Shown: positions 20,056-29,240 of the stretch, piece by piece | How positions within the stretch are numbered: the first letter of the stretch is position 1 | How the letters are laid out: every line of letters starts with the position of its first letter | Assembly (NCBI RefSeq): GCF_004118635.1 | Contig: NZ_SDGU01000009.1 | Coordinates: 1 to 64,000 of the forward strand | Direction of reading: 5' to 3' | Source of the DNA: Chlorobaculum sp. 24CR | GTDB lineage: Bacteria; Bacteroidota; Chlorobiia; Chlorobiales; Chlorobiaceae | DNA: 64,000 nt | Notes under the pieces: generated by a model | What the model was told of the DNA's origin: nothing | Databases searched by the model: none | The model's input: the letters and a program-made list of their open reading frames with translations, nothing else | Translations under genes and position numbers: made by a program

Positions 20056-20266
20056 GCTGAAGGTACTGTCGGGCCAGGAGGTCTGCCAGATTCTGCACCG
20101 GCATGGTTTCCTTGAAGTGAGAAGAAAAGGCAGCCATGTTATCATGCAGAAGCAGATACCCGGAAGCACCATCACCGTGCCGGTTCCAGATCACAAGGAA
20201 CTCAAAACCGGTACGCTGCTCTCCATCATCCGGCAGTCCGCAGTCCAGCGCTCCGAGTTCGAGTGA
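20048..20266 (+). CDS. hicA: HicA family mRNA interferase toxin
   Basis: This ~72-residue double-stranded RNA-binding-fold toxin has GFLEVRRKGSHVIMQK, with the catalytic His in GSH, followed by TVPVPDHKELKTGTL. I place the start at a TTG at 20048 (reading MGKLKVLSG, the normal HicA N-terminus) because GGAGGTG, a near-perfect ribosome site, lies just upstream inside hicB. An ATG at 20033 adds five unlikely residues. All catalytic features are intact. Confidence 0.88.
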   Translation: MGKLKVLSGQEVCQILHRHGFLEVRRKGSHVIMQKQIPGSTITVPVPDHKELKTGTLLSIIRQSAVQRSEFE

Positions 20267-20298
20267 AGTAAAAATCGCAACCATCCTCCCCCCAATCC

Positions 20299-20634
20299 TC
20301 AATCCAGCTTTTCGGTCTTCGACGCCATGATAACATCGTTCAGATGGATGCCGCCGATGGCGTGCGTCCACCAGGAAACGGTCACTTTGCCCCATTCGGT
20401 CAACAGCGCCGGGTGGTGCCCCTCGGATTCGGCGAGCTGGCCAACTTTGACGGTGAAGTCGAGCGCCGTCTGGAAATCCTTGAAAGTGAAAACCCTGACC
20501 AACTTCGGGGTTCCCGAATCATCGACCACGCGCCACTCCGGAAGGGAGGAGAGTTGGCGCTGAAGCTCATCCGGAGCCATCGGAGCTGCCGCACCTTCGC
20601 AAGGCACGCAATGCTTGTTTTCGAGCTGTGTCAT
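20299..20634 (-). CDS. phhB: 4a-hydroxytetrahydrobiopterin dehydratase (pterin-4-alpha-carbinolamine dehydratase)
   Basis: This 111-residue protein carries the family core LARVFTF-like [15 protein letters not shown] and the active-site run [11 protein letters not shown], followed by [19 protein letters not shown]. The enzyme recycles the pterin cofactor used by aromatic amino acid hydroxylases. It has also been found in bacteria without such hydroxylases, where the role is less clear. Single gene, converging with hicBA. Confidence 0.93.
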   Translation of the reverse strand: MTQLENKHCVPCEGAAAPMAPDELQRQLSSLPEWRVVDDSGTPKLVRVFTFKDFQTALDFTVKVGQLAESEGHHPALLTEWGKVTVSWWTHAIGGIHLNDVIMASKTEKLD

Positions 20635-20794
20635 AATGTGTTCTCCCGTCTTGAGTTCAATGGAACAGGCCCGGTATCAATGACCAAAAAAATCACCGGA
20701 GTACCGCCCTGCCGTTCAGTTATTCAACAGCACCATCCATCCCGGAGTTGCACGCGGCTCATTTCCGGAAACCCGAAAACCTCAACCCGCCCCC

Positions 20795-20821
20795 AATCTT
20801 TTCTTATTTCCTTGCTATATT
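20795..20821 (+). promoter_or_regulatory. Putative extended -10 promoter of the GH13 gene
   Basis: TGCTATATT (20813-20821) is a good extended -10 sequence, 57 bases before the ATG. The surrounding 27 bases nearly match those upstream of hicBA at 19713-19739. Confidence 0.45.
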
Positions 20822-20877
20822 AGGCATCCAAAATTTCCGGCCTCGACACTGGCCGCCTCCGCTCAACAGGTACAGGC

Positions 20878-22329
20878 ATGTTTCCACTTGTTTATGAAAT
20901 CAATACGAGAGTCTGGCTGAGAGAGATTTCGGCGAGGCTTGGTCATCCTGTCACCCTCAACGACGTGCCCAGGGAGGAGTTGCAGATTCTCCTCGACGGC
21001 AAGTTCACCCATCTCTGGCTCATGGGCGTGTGGAGGCCAAGCCGCTTCAGCGCGGCCATTGCGGCGTCGCACCAGGGACTCCGGCCAGAGTTGCTCGATC
21101 ACCTCAAGGATCTGCAACCCGAAGACATCGTCAGTTCGCCCTACTCCATCCCCGCCTACGAGGTCAGCGAAACCATCGGCGGCCACGACGCGCTCGTGGC
21201 GTTCCGCAAGCGCCTTGCCGGCATGGGCATCAAGCTGATGCTCGACTTCGTGCCGAACCACATGGCGCTCGACAACCGCTGGCTGCCGGAGCATCCCGAA
21301 TTTTTCGTCACGGTATCGAGGCACGAGCAGTGCCATGATCCCTCCTCCTGCTTCGAGTACACCAGAGGCAAATACCTGGCGCACGGCAAAGACCCGTACT
21401 TCCCGCCATGGAGCGACACCTTGCAGATTAACTACGCCAATCCGGCCACGCACGAGATGATGATCCACAATCTTTCGCACATCAGCGACCTGTGCGATGG
21501 CGTAAGATGTGATGTAGCCATGCTGATTCTGAAGGATGTGTTCAACACCACGTGGGAAAATCTGGCCGGAAAAATGACCGAGGAGTTCTGGCCGAAAGCG
21601 ATCCAGGCGATCCGGAAGAAGCATCCGGAGTTCCTCTTTCTGGCCGAATCGTACTGGAACCGCGAGTGGGAGTTGCAGCAGATGGGGTTCGATTTTACCT
21701 ACGACAAGCCGTTTTACGACTATCTCGGCGCGTCGCCGGTCAATGTGCCGAAGCTCAAAGGCCACCTTCTCGCCGACTGGGAGTACCAGAAAAAACTGTG
21801 CCGGTTCATCGAAAACCACGACGAGGTTCGCGCCTCGGAACGCTTCGGCCCGAACCACGCCGTCGCGGCCTTGGTGATGCTCACCTCGCCCGGCATGAAC
21901 CTGCTGCACCAGGGACAACTGCTTGGCCTGAAGAAAAAAATCCCCGTGCAGCTCATCCGCCACTCAAAAGAGCCGTCGCACCGCGCGCTCCTGCACCTGT
22001 ACCTCCAGCTTTTTGAATTCCATCGCGAAGCAGTGTTTCAGGAGGGCCGTACCGAGTGGCTCGAACTGAACACCAACGGCCAGTCGCTCTGTTTCGGCTA
22101 CTGCCGTACGATTCCGGGCGTTTACGCCTTCATTCTGGCCAACTTCTCGGCGACCGGCATCGACACGCACTTCAGCCATCCGGCGCTCGTCGGCCTCGAC
22201 CTGTTGACGATCACGGCCTTTTCGACCCGTTTCCCGGAGCATCCGCATGAACGCCAGCTCGACGACTCGACCGTGAGCATCCGCCTTGCGCCCCACGAAG
22301 GGGTGCTGCTCATAGCAAAGCCTGGCTGA
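20878..22329 (+). CDS. Alpha-amylase family (GH13) glycoside hydrolase
   Basis: This 483-residue protein without a signal peptide has the four GH13 regions: DFVPNH (I), GVRCDVAM with the nucleophile Asp (II), FLFLAESYW with the acid Glu (III), and FIENHDEVRA with the stabilising Asp (IV). The full set suggests an active enzyme on cytoplasmic alpha-glucans such as glycogen, but the linkage specificity cannot be read. Its N-terminus (MFPLVYEINTRVWL) resembles the GH13 part of the larger protein at 52.0 kb. yjbQ follows after 47 bases. Confidence 0.88.
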   Translation: MFPLVYEINTRVWLREISARLGHPVTLNDVPREELQILLDGKFTHLWLMGVWRPSRFSAAIAASHQGLRPELLDHLKDLQPEDIVSSPYSIPAYEVSETIGGHDALVAFRKRLAGMGIKLMLDFVPNHMALDNRWLPEHPEFFVTVSRHEQCHDPSSCFEYTRGKYLAHGKDPYFPPWSDTLQINYANPATHEMMIHNLSHISDLCDGVRCDVAMLILKDVFNTTWENLAGKMTEEFWPKAIQAIRKKHPEFLFLAESYWNREWELQQMGFDFTYDKPFYDYLGASPVNVPKLKGHLLADWEYQKKLCRFIENHDEVRASERFGPNHAVAALVMLTSPGMNLLHQGQLLGLKKKIPVQLIRHSKEPSHRALLHLYLQLFEFHREAVFQEGRTEWLELNTNGQSLCFGYCRTIPGVYAFILANFSATGIDTHFSHPALVGLDLLTITAFSTRFPEHPHERQLDDSTVSIRLAPHEGVLLIAKPG

Positions 22330-22376
22330 CGCGGCCCGACCGGCGTGTATCACATCCCATTTCCGAACGCTCATCC

Positions 22377-22802
22377 ATGAACTACCGTACCACCACCATC
22401 GCCTGCCAGACCACGCGCCCGATCGACATCATCGACATCACCACCGATGTTCGCGCGGCGCTCGAAGAGTCCGGCCTGCAGCAGGGCACGGTCACGCTGC
22501 TCAGCCGCCACACCACCGCCTGCCTCAACATCAACGAGCGCGAGGAGCGGCTCATGCAGGACATGACCACCTGGCTCAAGCGCTTCATCCCCAAAGATGG
22601 CGACTGGCTGCACAACCTCGAAACGATTGATGGCCGCGACAACGCCCACTCGCACCTGCTGGGACTTTTCATGAACAGCTCCGAAACGATTCCGTTCTCC
22701 GAGGGCCAGCTCATGCTCGGCCAGTGGCAGTCGATCTTCTTCATCGAACTCGACGGCCCCCGCCCGAAGCGCGAGGTGCTGGTGCACATCCAGGGTGAAT
22801 AA
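22377..22802 (+). CDS. YjbQ family protein (UPF0047)
   Basis: This 141-residue protein has the conserved signature of the family: VTLLSRHTTACLNINEREE, the DNAHSHLLGLF block and GQWQSIFFIELDGPR at the C-terminus. Family members show weak thiamine-phosphate synthase activity in E. coli tests, but the true role is unsettled. The gene is probably co-transcribed with the GH13 gene; no functional link is obvious. Confidence 0.9.
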   Translation: MNYRTTTIACQTTRPIDIIDITTDVRAALEESGLQQGTVTLLSRHTTACLNINEREERLMQDMTTWLKRFIPKDGDWLHNLETIDGRDNAHSHLLGLFMNSSETIPFSEGQLMLGQWQSIFFIELDGPRPKREVLVHIQGE

Positions 22803-22868
22803 TCGGGATCGGAATCGGGTTCGATATGGACAATCATTTCGATCATGCGTGAAATGATGCAATGTCTT

Positions 22869-22960
22869 TGCAGGGGTAACCCTTGCGGTTACCCTGTTAC
22901 GGATGAACCCGAAACCGTGTTGATAGCCGGGCATCCCAACCAGTCGGGATGCCCCTGCGG
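22869..22960. repeat. Dispersed inverted-repeat element (CCCTTGCGGTT family), copy 1
   Basis: The element begins TTGCAGGGGTAACCCTTGCG and ends GGGATGCCCCTGCGG, giving imperfect terminal inverted repeats over about 90 bases. It shares the pattern CAGGGG-NACCCTTGCGGTTNCCCT with the element at 25125-25210. A run of ten C follows at 22980-22989. The whole 22803-23119 spacer holds no gene. Confidence 0.6.
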
Positions 22961-23119
22961 AAAAATTTATCACGAACCGCCCCCCCCCCGATCCGGATTC
23001 CGATTTCGATGAAGAGCGATAACCTCATATAATCAGCTACTCCCGCCCGGAACCGTGGGCTGATACAGGAGGTTAGAAGAACACAAGTATTTTCACCTGA
23101 ACATCACCCCCCTGAAGCC

Positions 23120-25054
23120 ATGGCAGACCTCGTCTCGACTCCGCCCACCGTGCCGCAGGCCTATCCGCTGCTTTCGTCCATCCACTCCCCCGCCGACCTC
23201 AAGAAGCTGAGTCTGCACGAACTCGAACAGGTGGCTGCGGAGTGCCGGAAAAAGGTGATCGAGCTGGTTTCGCAGAACGGTGGGCATTTCGGTTCGAGCC
23301 TCGGCGTCGTCGAGCTGACCGTGGCGCTGCACTACGTCTATAACAGCCCGACCGACCGGATCGTCTGGGATGTGGGTCATCAGGCCTACGTGCACAAAAT
23401 CCTCACCGGACGGCTCGCGCAGATGGAGACCAACCGCCGCTACCACGGCCTGGCGGGCTTCCCGAAGCGCAGCGAAAGTCCTCACGACGCCTTCGACACG
23501 GGCCACGCTTCGACCTCGATCTCGGCGGCGGCGGGCATGGCGGCGGCGCGAGACCTGGCCGGGCGGAAGGAGAAGGTGGTGGCGATCATCGGCGACGGCA
23601 GCCTCACCGGCGGCATGGCCTTCGAGGCGATGAACCATCTGGGCGACACCAAGTCCGACGTTCTGGTCATTCTCAACGATAACCAGATGGCGATCTCGCC
23701 AAGCACCGGCGGGCTGAAAAACTACCTGGTCAACCTCACCCTGAACAAGACCTACAACCGGCTGCGGAAGTTCGTGTGGGACAGTATCTCCTTGCTGAAC
23801 AACGATCTCGGCGAAACGGCCAAGCAGGCGGTGCTCCGCATCGAGGACGGCATCAAGGCCGCCTTAACGCCCGGCGCGTACTTCGAGGCGCTCGGTTTCC
23901 GCTACTTCGGCCCCATCGACGGCCACAACATGGAGCAGCTCACCAAGGCGTTGCGTGAAATGCGGCAACTCCACCACCCGAAGCTCCTGCACGTCATCAC
24001 GACGAAAGGCAAGGGATTCAAGCCCGCCGAGGACAACCAGCCCAAGTGGCACGCCAGCGCGGGCGGCTTCGACATCGAGACCGGCAAAAACATCAACGCC
24101 CCCGGCAAGCCCGCCAAGCCGAAGTATCAGGAGGTGTTCGGCGAAGCGCTGGTGGAGCTGGCGCTGAAAGACCCCACCATCACGGCAATCACGGCAGCCA
24201 TGCCGAGCGGCACCTCGCTCGACCTGTTCCAGCAAGCCATTCCGTCGCGCTTCTTTGACGTGGGCATCGCCGAGCAACATGCCGTCACCTTCGCGGCGGG
24301 AATGGCTTGCGGCGGCTTCAAACCGGTGTTCGCGATCTACTCGACCTTTTTACAGCGCGCTTACGACCAGCTCATCCACGACGTCGCGCTGCAAAACCTG
24401 CACGTAATTTTCGCCATCGACCGTGCGGGCCTCGTCGGCGAGGATGGCCCGACCCATCACGGAGCGTTCGACCTGTCGTACCTGAACGCCGTGCCGAACC
24501 TCGTAGTCATGGCTCCGGGCGACGAGCAGGAGCTGCGCGACATGCTCTACACAGCGCTCTACGAGGTGAAGGGGCCGGTCGCCATCCGCTACCCGCGAGG
24601 CAGCGGCAGCGGCGTGACGTTGCACAAGGAGTTCACGCCGGTTCCGGTCGGCAAAGGACGGATCTTGCGGGATGGCAAATCGGTCGCGCTGCTCGGCATC
24701 GGCACAATGTCACAACGGGCGCTCGAAACCGCCGCGCTGCTCGAAGCGGCGGGCCTCGATCCGCTGGTATGCGACATGCGCTTCCTCAAGCCGCTCGACA
24801 CGGAGATGATCGACATGGCCGTCGAGAGATGCTCGCACATCGTCACCATCGAGGAGAACAGCATCATCGGCGGCTTCGGCAGCAGCGTGACGAGCTACCT
24901 GAGCCACGCCCACCCCGGCGTGAAGTGCATGTCGTTCGGCCTCCCGGACGACTTCGTCACCCACGGCAGCATGGCCGAACTCTACCGCGAAGTCGGCCTC
25001 GACGCCGGAACACTGGCAAGCAAAATTCTGGAGTTTTACGGGAACAAGGGGTGA
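23120..25054 (+). CDS. dxs: 1-deoxy-D-xylulose-5-phosphate synthase
   Basis: DXS makes the first intermediate of the non-mevalonate isoprenoid pathway from pyruvate and glyceraldehyde-3-phosphate; the pathway feeds carotenoids, quinones and the farnesyl tails of bacteriochlorophyll. The 644-residue protein shows QNGGHFGSSLGVVELTVALH, the thiamine diphosphate motif GDGSLTGGMAFEAMNHLG..N, the transketolase block DVGIAEQHAVTFAAGMA, and DRAGLVGEDGPTHHG. The length is typical. It stands alone after a repeat-containing spacer. Confidence 0.97.
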   Translation: MADLVSTPPTVPQAYPLLSSIHSPADLKKLSLHELEQVAAECRKKVIELVSQNGGHFGSSLGVVELTVALHYVYNSPTDRIVWDVGHQAYVHKILTGRLAQMETNRRYHGLAGFPKRSESPHDAFDTGHASTSISAAAGMAAARDLAGRKEKVVAIIGDGSLTGGMAFEAMNHLGDTKSDVLVILNDNQMAISPSTGGLKNYLVNLTLNKTYNRLRKFVWDSISLLNNDLGETAKQAVLRIEDGIKAALTPGAYFEALGFRYFGPIDGHNMEQLTKALREMRQLHHPKLLHVITTKGKGFKPAEDNQPKWHASAGGFDIETGKNINAPGKPAKPKYQEVFGEALVELALKDPTITAITAAMPSGTSLDLFQQAIPSRFFDVGIAEQHAVTFAAGMACGGFKPVFAIYSTFLQRAYDQLIHDVALQNLHVIFAIDRAGLVGEDGPTHHGAFDLSYLNAVPNLVVMAPGDEQELRDMLYTALYEVKGPVAIRYPRGSGSGVTLHKEFTPVPVGKGRILRDGKSVALLGIGTMSQRALETAALLEAAGLDPLVCDMRFLKPLDTEMIDMAVERCSHIVTIEENSIIGGFGSSVTSYLSHAHPGVKCMSFGLPDDFVTHGSMAELYREVGLDAGTLASKILEFYGNKG

Positions 25055-25124
25055 ACCGAGATGGGTGAATCGTTCCAGATCAGATCGTTCGGTCTGATCG
25101 TTCTGAGGCATAATGGTGACTCTT

Positions 25125-25210
25125 CTGTAGGGGCGACCCTTGCGGTTGCCCTTTTCCGATACGCTGCGGCATTACCGAAAAAGGGCGAACACACAGGTTC
25201 GCCCCTACAG
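25125..25210. repeat. Dispersed inverted-repeat element, copy 2, supplying the pgpA stop codon
   Basis: The 86-base element has terminal arms CTGTAGGGGCGA and TCGCCCCTACAG, with inner inverted segments ending GCCCTTTT and AAAAGGGC. It lies between dxs and pgpA. Its right end provides the TAG stop of pgpA. Related to 22869-22960. Confidence 0.75.
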
Positions 25211-25681
25211 CGCCACGCCGAACGGCAGCAGCGGCAACGCGAGCAACACGAGGCGTAGCGAGAGGTTGGCGAAAATACCCGCCAGCACGTCGTCGGCCAT
25301 GATGCCCCAGCCACCGGGAAGGCGTTGCGCCCAATCGACCGGCCCCGGTTTGAGTACGTCGAAAAGCCGGAAGAGGATGAAGGCCAGCAGCACCGTGAGC
25401 GGCGAAAACGGGATGAAGAGCAGCGAAATCCACTGACCCGCCACCTCGTCGATCACCGCCTGCGACGGATCTTCGCCATACTCCTTCTCCATCGCCCCGC
25501 TTGCCCACACGCCAATCACCGCCAAAAGCACGATCAGCAACGCGAGCAAAGGCAGTTCACGAATCGCAGGCACATACAGGTAAAGCAAGGCAGCGGCGGC
25601 GCTGGCGAAGGTGCCCGAAGCGAACGGAACGTAGCCGATGCCGAAAGCGGTTCCGAAAATTCTCGACAGCCATTTCTGCAT
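25205..25681 (-). CDS. pgpA: Phosphatidylglycerophosphatase A
   Basis: PgpA removes phosphate from phosphatidylglycerophosphate to give phosphatidylglycerol. The 158-residue membrane protein has the family motifs FGIGYVPFASGTFAS, VIDEVAGQWISL and PGGWGIMADDVLAGI. It starts four bases after the stop of pgsA, the enzyme of the previous step, so the pair is an operon. The stop codon TAG lies within a dispersed repeat (CTGTAG end), so the last residue or two may have been set by insertion of that element. Confidence 0.93.
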   Translation of the reverse strand: MQKWLSRIFGTAFGIGYVPFASGTFASAAAALLYLYVPAIRELPLLALLIVLLAVIGVWASGAMEKEYGEDPSQAVIDEVAGQWISLLFIPFSPLTVLLAFILFRLFDVLKPGPVDWAQRLPGGWGIMADDVLAGIFANLSLRLVLLALPLLPFGVAL

Positions 25682-25685
25682 GAGT

Positions 25686-26282
25686 TCAGCGCCCTCCCGC
25701 CGGGTTGCGGAGAAAAAGCGTCCGGTTGCTGACGAGGTAGGAGACGCCCGTCCAGACCGTGAAGAGCGTAATGGCGAGCATCACGTAATCGAGCCAGGGC
25801 GAATAAAGGATTTCATCCATGAGCGCCGCCGCATTCGGGCCGAAAAAGCTCTGCTCTTTCAAAAGGATGAAGAGCATGATGATGTAGGCGAAGAGGTTCT
25901 GGGCGAGGGTTTTGTACTTGGCCTCCTGGCTGGTCACGACGGGATGATCGATGTGCTCGGCCCAGACGCGCAGCCCCGTGACCAGAATGTCGCGAGCGGC
26001 CACCAGCAGCACCATCCAGAGCGCGAGGTACCCCTCCCAGACATAGAAAAGAAACGCCGTGGTGATGAGCAGCTTGTCGGCGAGAGGGTCAAGGAACGCG
26101 CCGAGCCGGGTAATCTGCCCGTACTTCCGGGCGTGGTAGCCGTCGTAAATGTCGGTCAGCGACGCGAAGGCGAACACGAAGACCCCCATCAGCTTGTACC
26201 ACGCGCCGGAGTGCATGAGCAGCAGCACGAAAACCGGGACGAGAAGGATTCTCAGAATGGTAAGCTGATTGGAGAAGGTCAT
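25686..26282 (-). CDS. pgsA: CDP-diacylglycerol-glycerol-3-phosphate 3-phosphatidyltransferase
   Basis: PgsA forms phosphatidylglycerophosphate from CDP-diacylglycerol and glycerol-3-phosphate. The CDP-alcohol phosphotransferase signature appears as DIYDGYHARKYGQITRLGAFLDPLADK, read here as the DG...AR...G...D...D pattern in two pieces (DIYDGYHARKYG, GAFLDPLADK). The ATG at 26282 (MTFSNQLTILRILL) begins the usual N-terminus; the frame upstream runs into a dispersed repeat. About 198 residues, with several membrane spans. First gene of pgsA-pgpA. Confidence 0.93.
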   Translation of the reverse strand: MTFSNQLTILRILLVPVFVLLLMHSGAWYKLMGVFVFAFASLTDIYDGYHARKYGQITRLGAFLDPLADKLLITTAFLFYVWEGYLALWMVLLVAARDILVTGLRVWAEHIDHPVVTSQEAKYKTLAQNLFAYIIMLFILLKEQSFFGPNAAALMDEILYSPWLDYVMLAITLFTVWTGVSYLVSNRTLFLRNPAGGR

Positions 26283-26347
26283 GTCGATGATGAAAAGCTG
26301 ATAATAACTCTGGCAATGAACGGCATCAATTCTGATTAGCCCCGCGC

Positions 26348-26443
26348 TTGTCATTCTGAGTCCGACGCAGTCGGGCGAAGAATCCAGAATTTTTGTGACG
26401 AAGATGATTCTTCTCCCGACCACTGTCGGGACAGAGTGACAAC
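26348..26443. repeat. Inverted-repeat element (TTGTCATTCTG family) upstream of pgsA
   Basis: The ~96-base element has ends TTGTCATTCTGAG and CAGAGTGACAA, with inner blocks GAAGAATCC and GATTCTTC. A shorter relative lies at 60430-60467. It sits in the spacer between pgsA and mutS2. Confidence 0.6.
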
Positions 26444-26541
26444 TTCTTGTCTGGACGTTCGCAAGGGCGAAAGATACGGCATCCCGCGCTTATTTTCAAC
26501 GCCTGCGGCCATGCGCGGACGCAACTTTTGCAAGCGCCGCC

Positions 26542-28947
26542 TCAGCGCAGCTCCACCACCGTCACGCCCGCGCCGCCTTCCGACAATTCGCCGAGGCGGA
26601 AGCATTTCACTCGCGGATGCTGCTTGAGAAATTCCGCCGTGCGCAACCGGAGCGCACCGGAGCCTTTGCCGTGCACGATCGTGCCCGACGGCATCCGGTG
26701 CACCGCCAGCGCGTCGATGAAGCGCCCGATCTCGGCAATCGCCTCGTCGCCAGTCAGACCGCGCAGATCGAGCCGCGTCGATTCGAGCGGCGTCGATTGC
26801 ACCGACCAGCTCTTGCCCGCCGCTGCGCCCGTCGTGACATCCTTTTGGAGCTTCCTGGCTCCGGCGCGGGAAATCTTTTCGAGACCGCGCAACGCCGTGG
26901 TAAGCCGGAAATTGCCGCACTGCACCACCGCCGAGTCGCCCTGAATCGACTCCACCTCGCCGGTGGTGTTGGTGTCGCCGATGCGCACCGTGTCGCCGGG
27001 GCGGATGCTCAGGTCGGCCTGCGGGGCGACCTCGCGTTCGACGGCTTCCTCCTTCGACGCGGCCTCCTGCTTCATCGCGGCCAGCTTCGTGCGCGCCTTG
27101 TGCAGCGCCGCCTCGTCGCCGGGATGCGCTTTCACCTCGCGCACCAGTTCGCGAATCTCCTTGCGCGCCTGTTCGAGCTGGCGGTCGAGGTCGCGCAGGC
27201 CGCGGCTTTTCAGCTCCTGCATCTTTTTGCGAAGCTCGGCCCGCTGCAAGGTGAGCGTCGAACGAATCAATTCGGCTTCGAGCCGCTCGCGCCTCAGCTC
27301 CGTCTCCAGCTCGCGGTTCCGCGCCGCAGATTGCCGGAAGTCATCGATCATCTCCTCAAGCCCGGTGTGGCCGGTCGTAAGGAAGCCCGAGGCGCGGCTG
27401 ACGATTTCGTCGGAAAAGCCCATGCGCCGCATCATCGCGAAGGCGAAGCTGTTGCCCGGCACCCCTTTGAGGAAGCGGAAGGTCGGCGCGAGGCCGTGCC
27501 GGTCGAACTCCATCGCGCCGTTGACGACGCCGTCGCGCCGGTGGGCGTAGAGCTTCAGCTCGCCAAGGTGCGTCGTCACGATGGTTTTGACGCCGCGCGC
27601 GAGCAGCTCCTCGATCACCGCGCGGGCGATGGCGCTCCCCTCCTCGACGTCGGTGCCGGAGCACAGCTCGTCGATAAGCACGAGGCTGTCGGGCGCGGCG
27701 TGGTCGAGAATGTCGCGGATCGCCGAGAGGTGCGAGCTGAAGGTCGAAAGATCGTTCTCGATCGACTGCTCGTCGCCGATTTCGATGAAGAGGCCATTGA
27801 AGAGCGGAAAGACCGAACTCTCGCTGCACGGCGCGAGATAGCCGTGGCGCAACATGCAGACGAGCAGCCCGGCGGTCTTCATCGCCACCGACTTGCCCCC
27901 CGCGTTCGGCCCCGAAATGACCAGCACGTGCTCCTCCTCGCCAAGCTCCATGTCGAGCGGAAAGACCTTCTCCTTCGAGAAGCCGTGCGAAATGAAGAGC
28001 CACGGATGGTAGCCCTTGACAATCTTCAGCCGCCGCCCCGCCGAGATTTGCGGCAGCGTGGAGGCGGTCTCGACCGAGAGCCGCGCACGGGCATAGAGCG
28101 AGTCGAAGGCGGCCATGATTCCCTCGTTGTGGCGCACGTTTTCCAGCTCCTGGCGCACCTGCGCGGAGAGCGCCTTGAGGATGCGCTCGATCTCGCGCCG
28201 TTCGGCAATTTCAAGCTCCTGAATCCGGTTGCTGATTTCGAGCGTTTCGGCGGGTTCGATGAAGACGGTCTGGCCGGTCTGCGAGTAGTCCTGGATGTAG
28301 CCGTGCAGCCGGTGCTTGTTCTCGACCCTGAACGCCAGCGCCTGCCGTCCGTTTTTGAGCGCCACGGTCTCCTCCATCAGCCACCCCTCGGCCTGGCAGC
28401 GCCGCAGGATGCGCTCCATCTTGCGCCGCAGTCCGTCGCGAGCCTCGCCGAGGCTTTTGCGAATTTCGTACAGAGCGTCGCTGGCCGTATCGCGCACCAC
28501 GGCCCGCTCGTCGATGGCCTGCGAAATGGCGAACTGGATGCTCTTTTCGAGCCAGAGCCGGATGGTGAATTCGTTCAGCTCCGCAAAGCGCTCGCGGCTG
28601 GCGAACATGAACTTGCGCAGTTGCGCCGCGCTTTGCAGCAGGTAAAAAATATCGAGCAGCTCGGCGGCGTCGAGCCAACTGTCGAGCACTTCGAGCTTGT
28701 CGAGCAGATAGCGAGTATCGGGCAGACGCGAAAACGGCAGCGGCTGCCCTTCGAGCAGAAAATCCTTCAGTTCGAGCACCCGCACAAGCTCCCGCTCGCA
28801 CTCCTCGGGAAGCCCCATCTCCATGACGAGATCGCTGCCCATCGCCGAGATGCAAAACCCCGCCGCATGACGAGCCACCTTGTCAAACTCAAGCTTTCTG
28901 AGCAGGGAGAGTGATTCTGCTGCTGTCGTTTCGTCCATATTCACCAT
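26542..28947 (-). CDS. mutS2: Endonuclease MutS2
   Basis: This 801-residue MutS homologue without the mismatch-recognition domain has Walker A VISGPNAGGKSVAMKTAGLL, Walker B LVLIDELCSGTDVEEGSA, a coiled coil near residues 510-620, and a C-terminal Smr nuclease domain (LDLRGLTGDEAI and the HGKGSGALR motif). MutS2 proteins act on branched DNA or collided ribosomes, depending on species. The ATG at 28947 is used; a second at 28938 is possible. The start region is duplicated 750 bases upstream around a hicBA pair. Confidence 0.95.
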   Translation of the reverse strand: MVNMDETTAAESLSLLRKLEFDKVARHAAGFCISAMGSDLVMEMGLPEECERELVRVLELKDFLLEGQPLPFSRLPDTRYLLDKLEVLDSWLDAAELLDIFYLLQSAAQLRKFMFASRERFAELNEFTIRLWLEKSIQFAISQAIDERAVVRDTASDALYEIRKSLGEARDGLRRKMERILRRCQAEGWLMEETVALKNGRQALAFRVENKHRLHGYIQDYSQTGQTVFIEPAETLEISNRIQELEIAERREIERILKALSAQVRQELENVRHNEGIMAAFDSLYARARLSVETASTLPQISAGRRLKIVKGYHPWLFISHGFSKEKVFPLDMELGEEEHVLVISGPNAGGKSVAMKTAGLLVCMLRHGYLAPCSESSVFPLFNGLFIEIGDEQSIENDLSTFSSHLSAIRDILDHAAPDSLVLIDELCSGTDVEEGSAIARAVIEELLARGVKTIVTTHLGELKLYAHRRDGVVNGAMEFDRHGLAPTFRFLKGVPGNSFAFAMMRRMGFSDEIVSRASGFLTTGHTGLEEMIDDFRQSAARNRELETELRRERLEAELIRSTLTLQRAELRKKMQELKSRGLRDLDRQLEQARKEIRELVREVKAHPGDEAALHKARTKLAAMKQEAASKEEAVEREVAPQADLSIRPGDTVRIGDTNTTGEVESIQGDSAVVQCGNFRLTTALRGLEKISRAGARKLQKDVTTGAAAGKSWSVQSTPLESTRLDLRGLTGDEAIAEIGRFIDALAVHRMPSGTIVHGKGSGALRLRTAEFLKQHPRVKCFRLGELSEGGAGVTVVELR

Positions 28948-29038
28948 AACACTGTTTCACTTCGTTCACGCTTACCGCCGCCAAGATAAAAGATAATCCC
29001 GAAAAAGGGTGACGGCGAAGGATTTTGTTGGGAAGGTG
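28937..29038. repeat. Direct repeat flanking hicBA, left copy (covers the mutS2 start)
   Basis: About 100 bases, including TTCACCATAACACTGTTTCA and the later block GGCGAAGGATTTTGTT, recur at 29686-29788 in the same orientation with roughly 85-90% identity by eye. The repeat includes the first codons and upstream region of mutS2. Confidence 0.85.
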
Positions 29039-29240
29039 ATGTCTGGGAGCGCCGAGCGCCTGCTCGGCTTCTTCTCTCTTCTCATTAGCAAGCTTCAGCT
29101 TTTTTCGGACGAAACACCACATTTCATGGAAGGAACTATTACTTTGCGATACCGGTATCGCAGCTTTAGAGCATTGTCCGGCTGCGAATCGAGGGTGACG
29201 ATGCAAAAACCATGTTCATGTATCACGAGGGAGTACGAGT

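Noticed and set aside
20910-20930. CTGAGAGAGA word resembling part of a TPP riboswitch
   Set aside because: It lies inside the GH13 coding sequence and no other conserved element of the riboswitch is nearby.
26617-28914. 765-codon plus-strand open frame
   Set aside because: Antisense of mutS2; rich in Arg, Leu and Ala without domain signatures.
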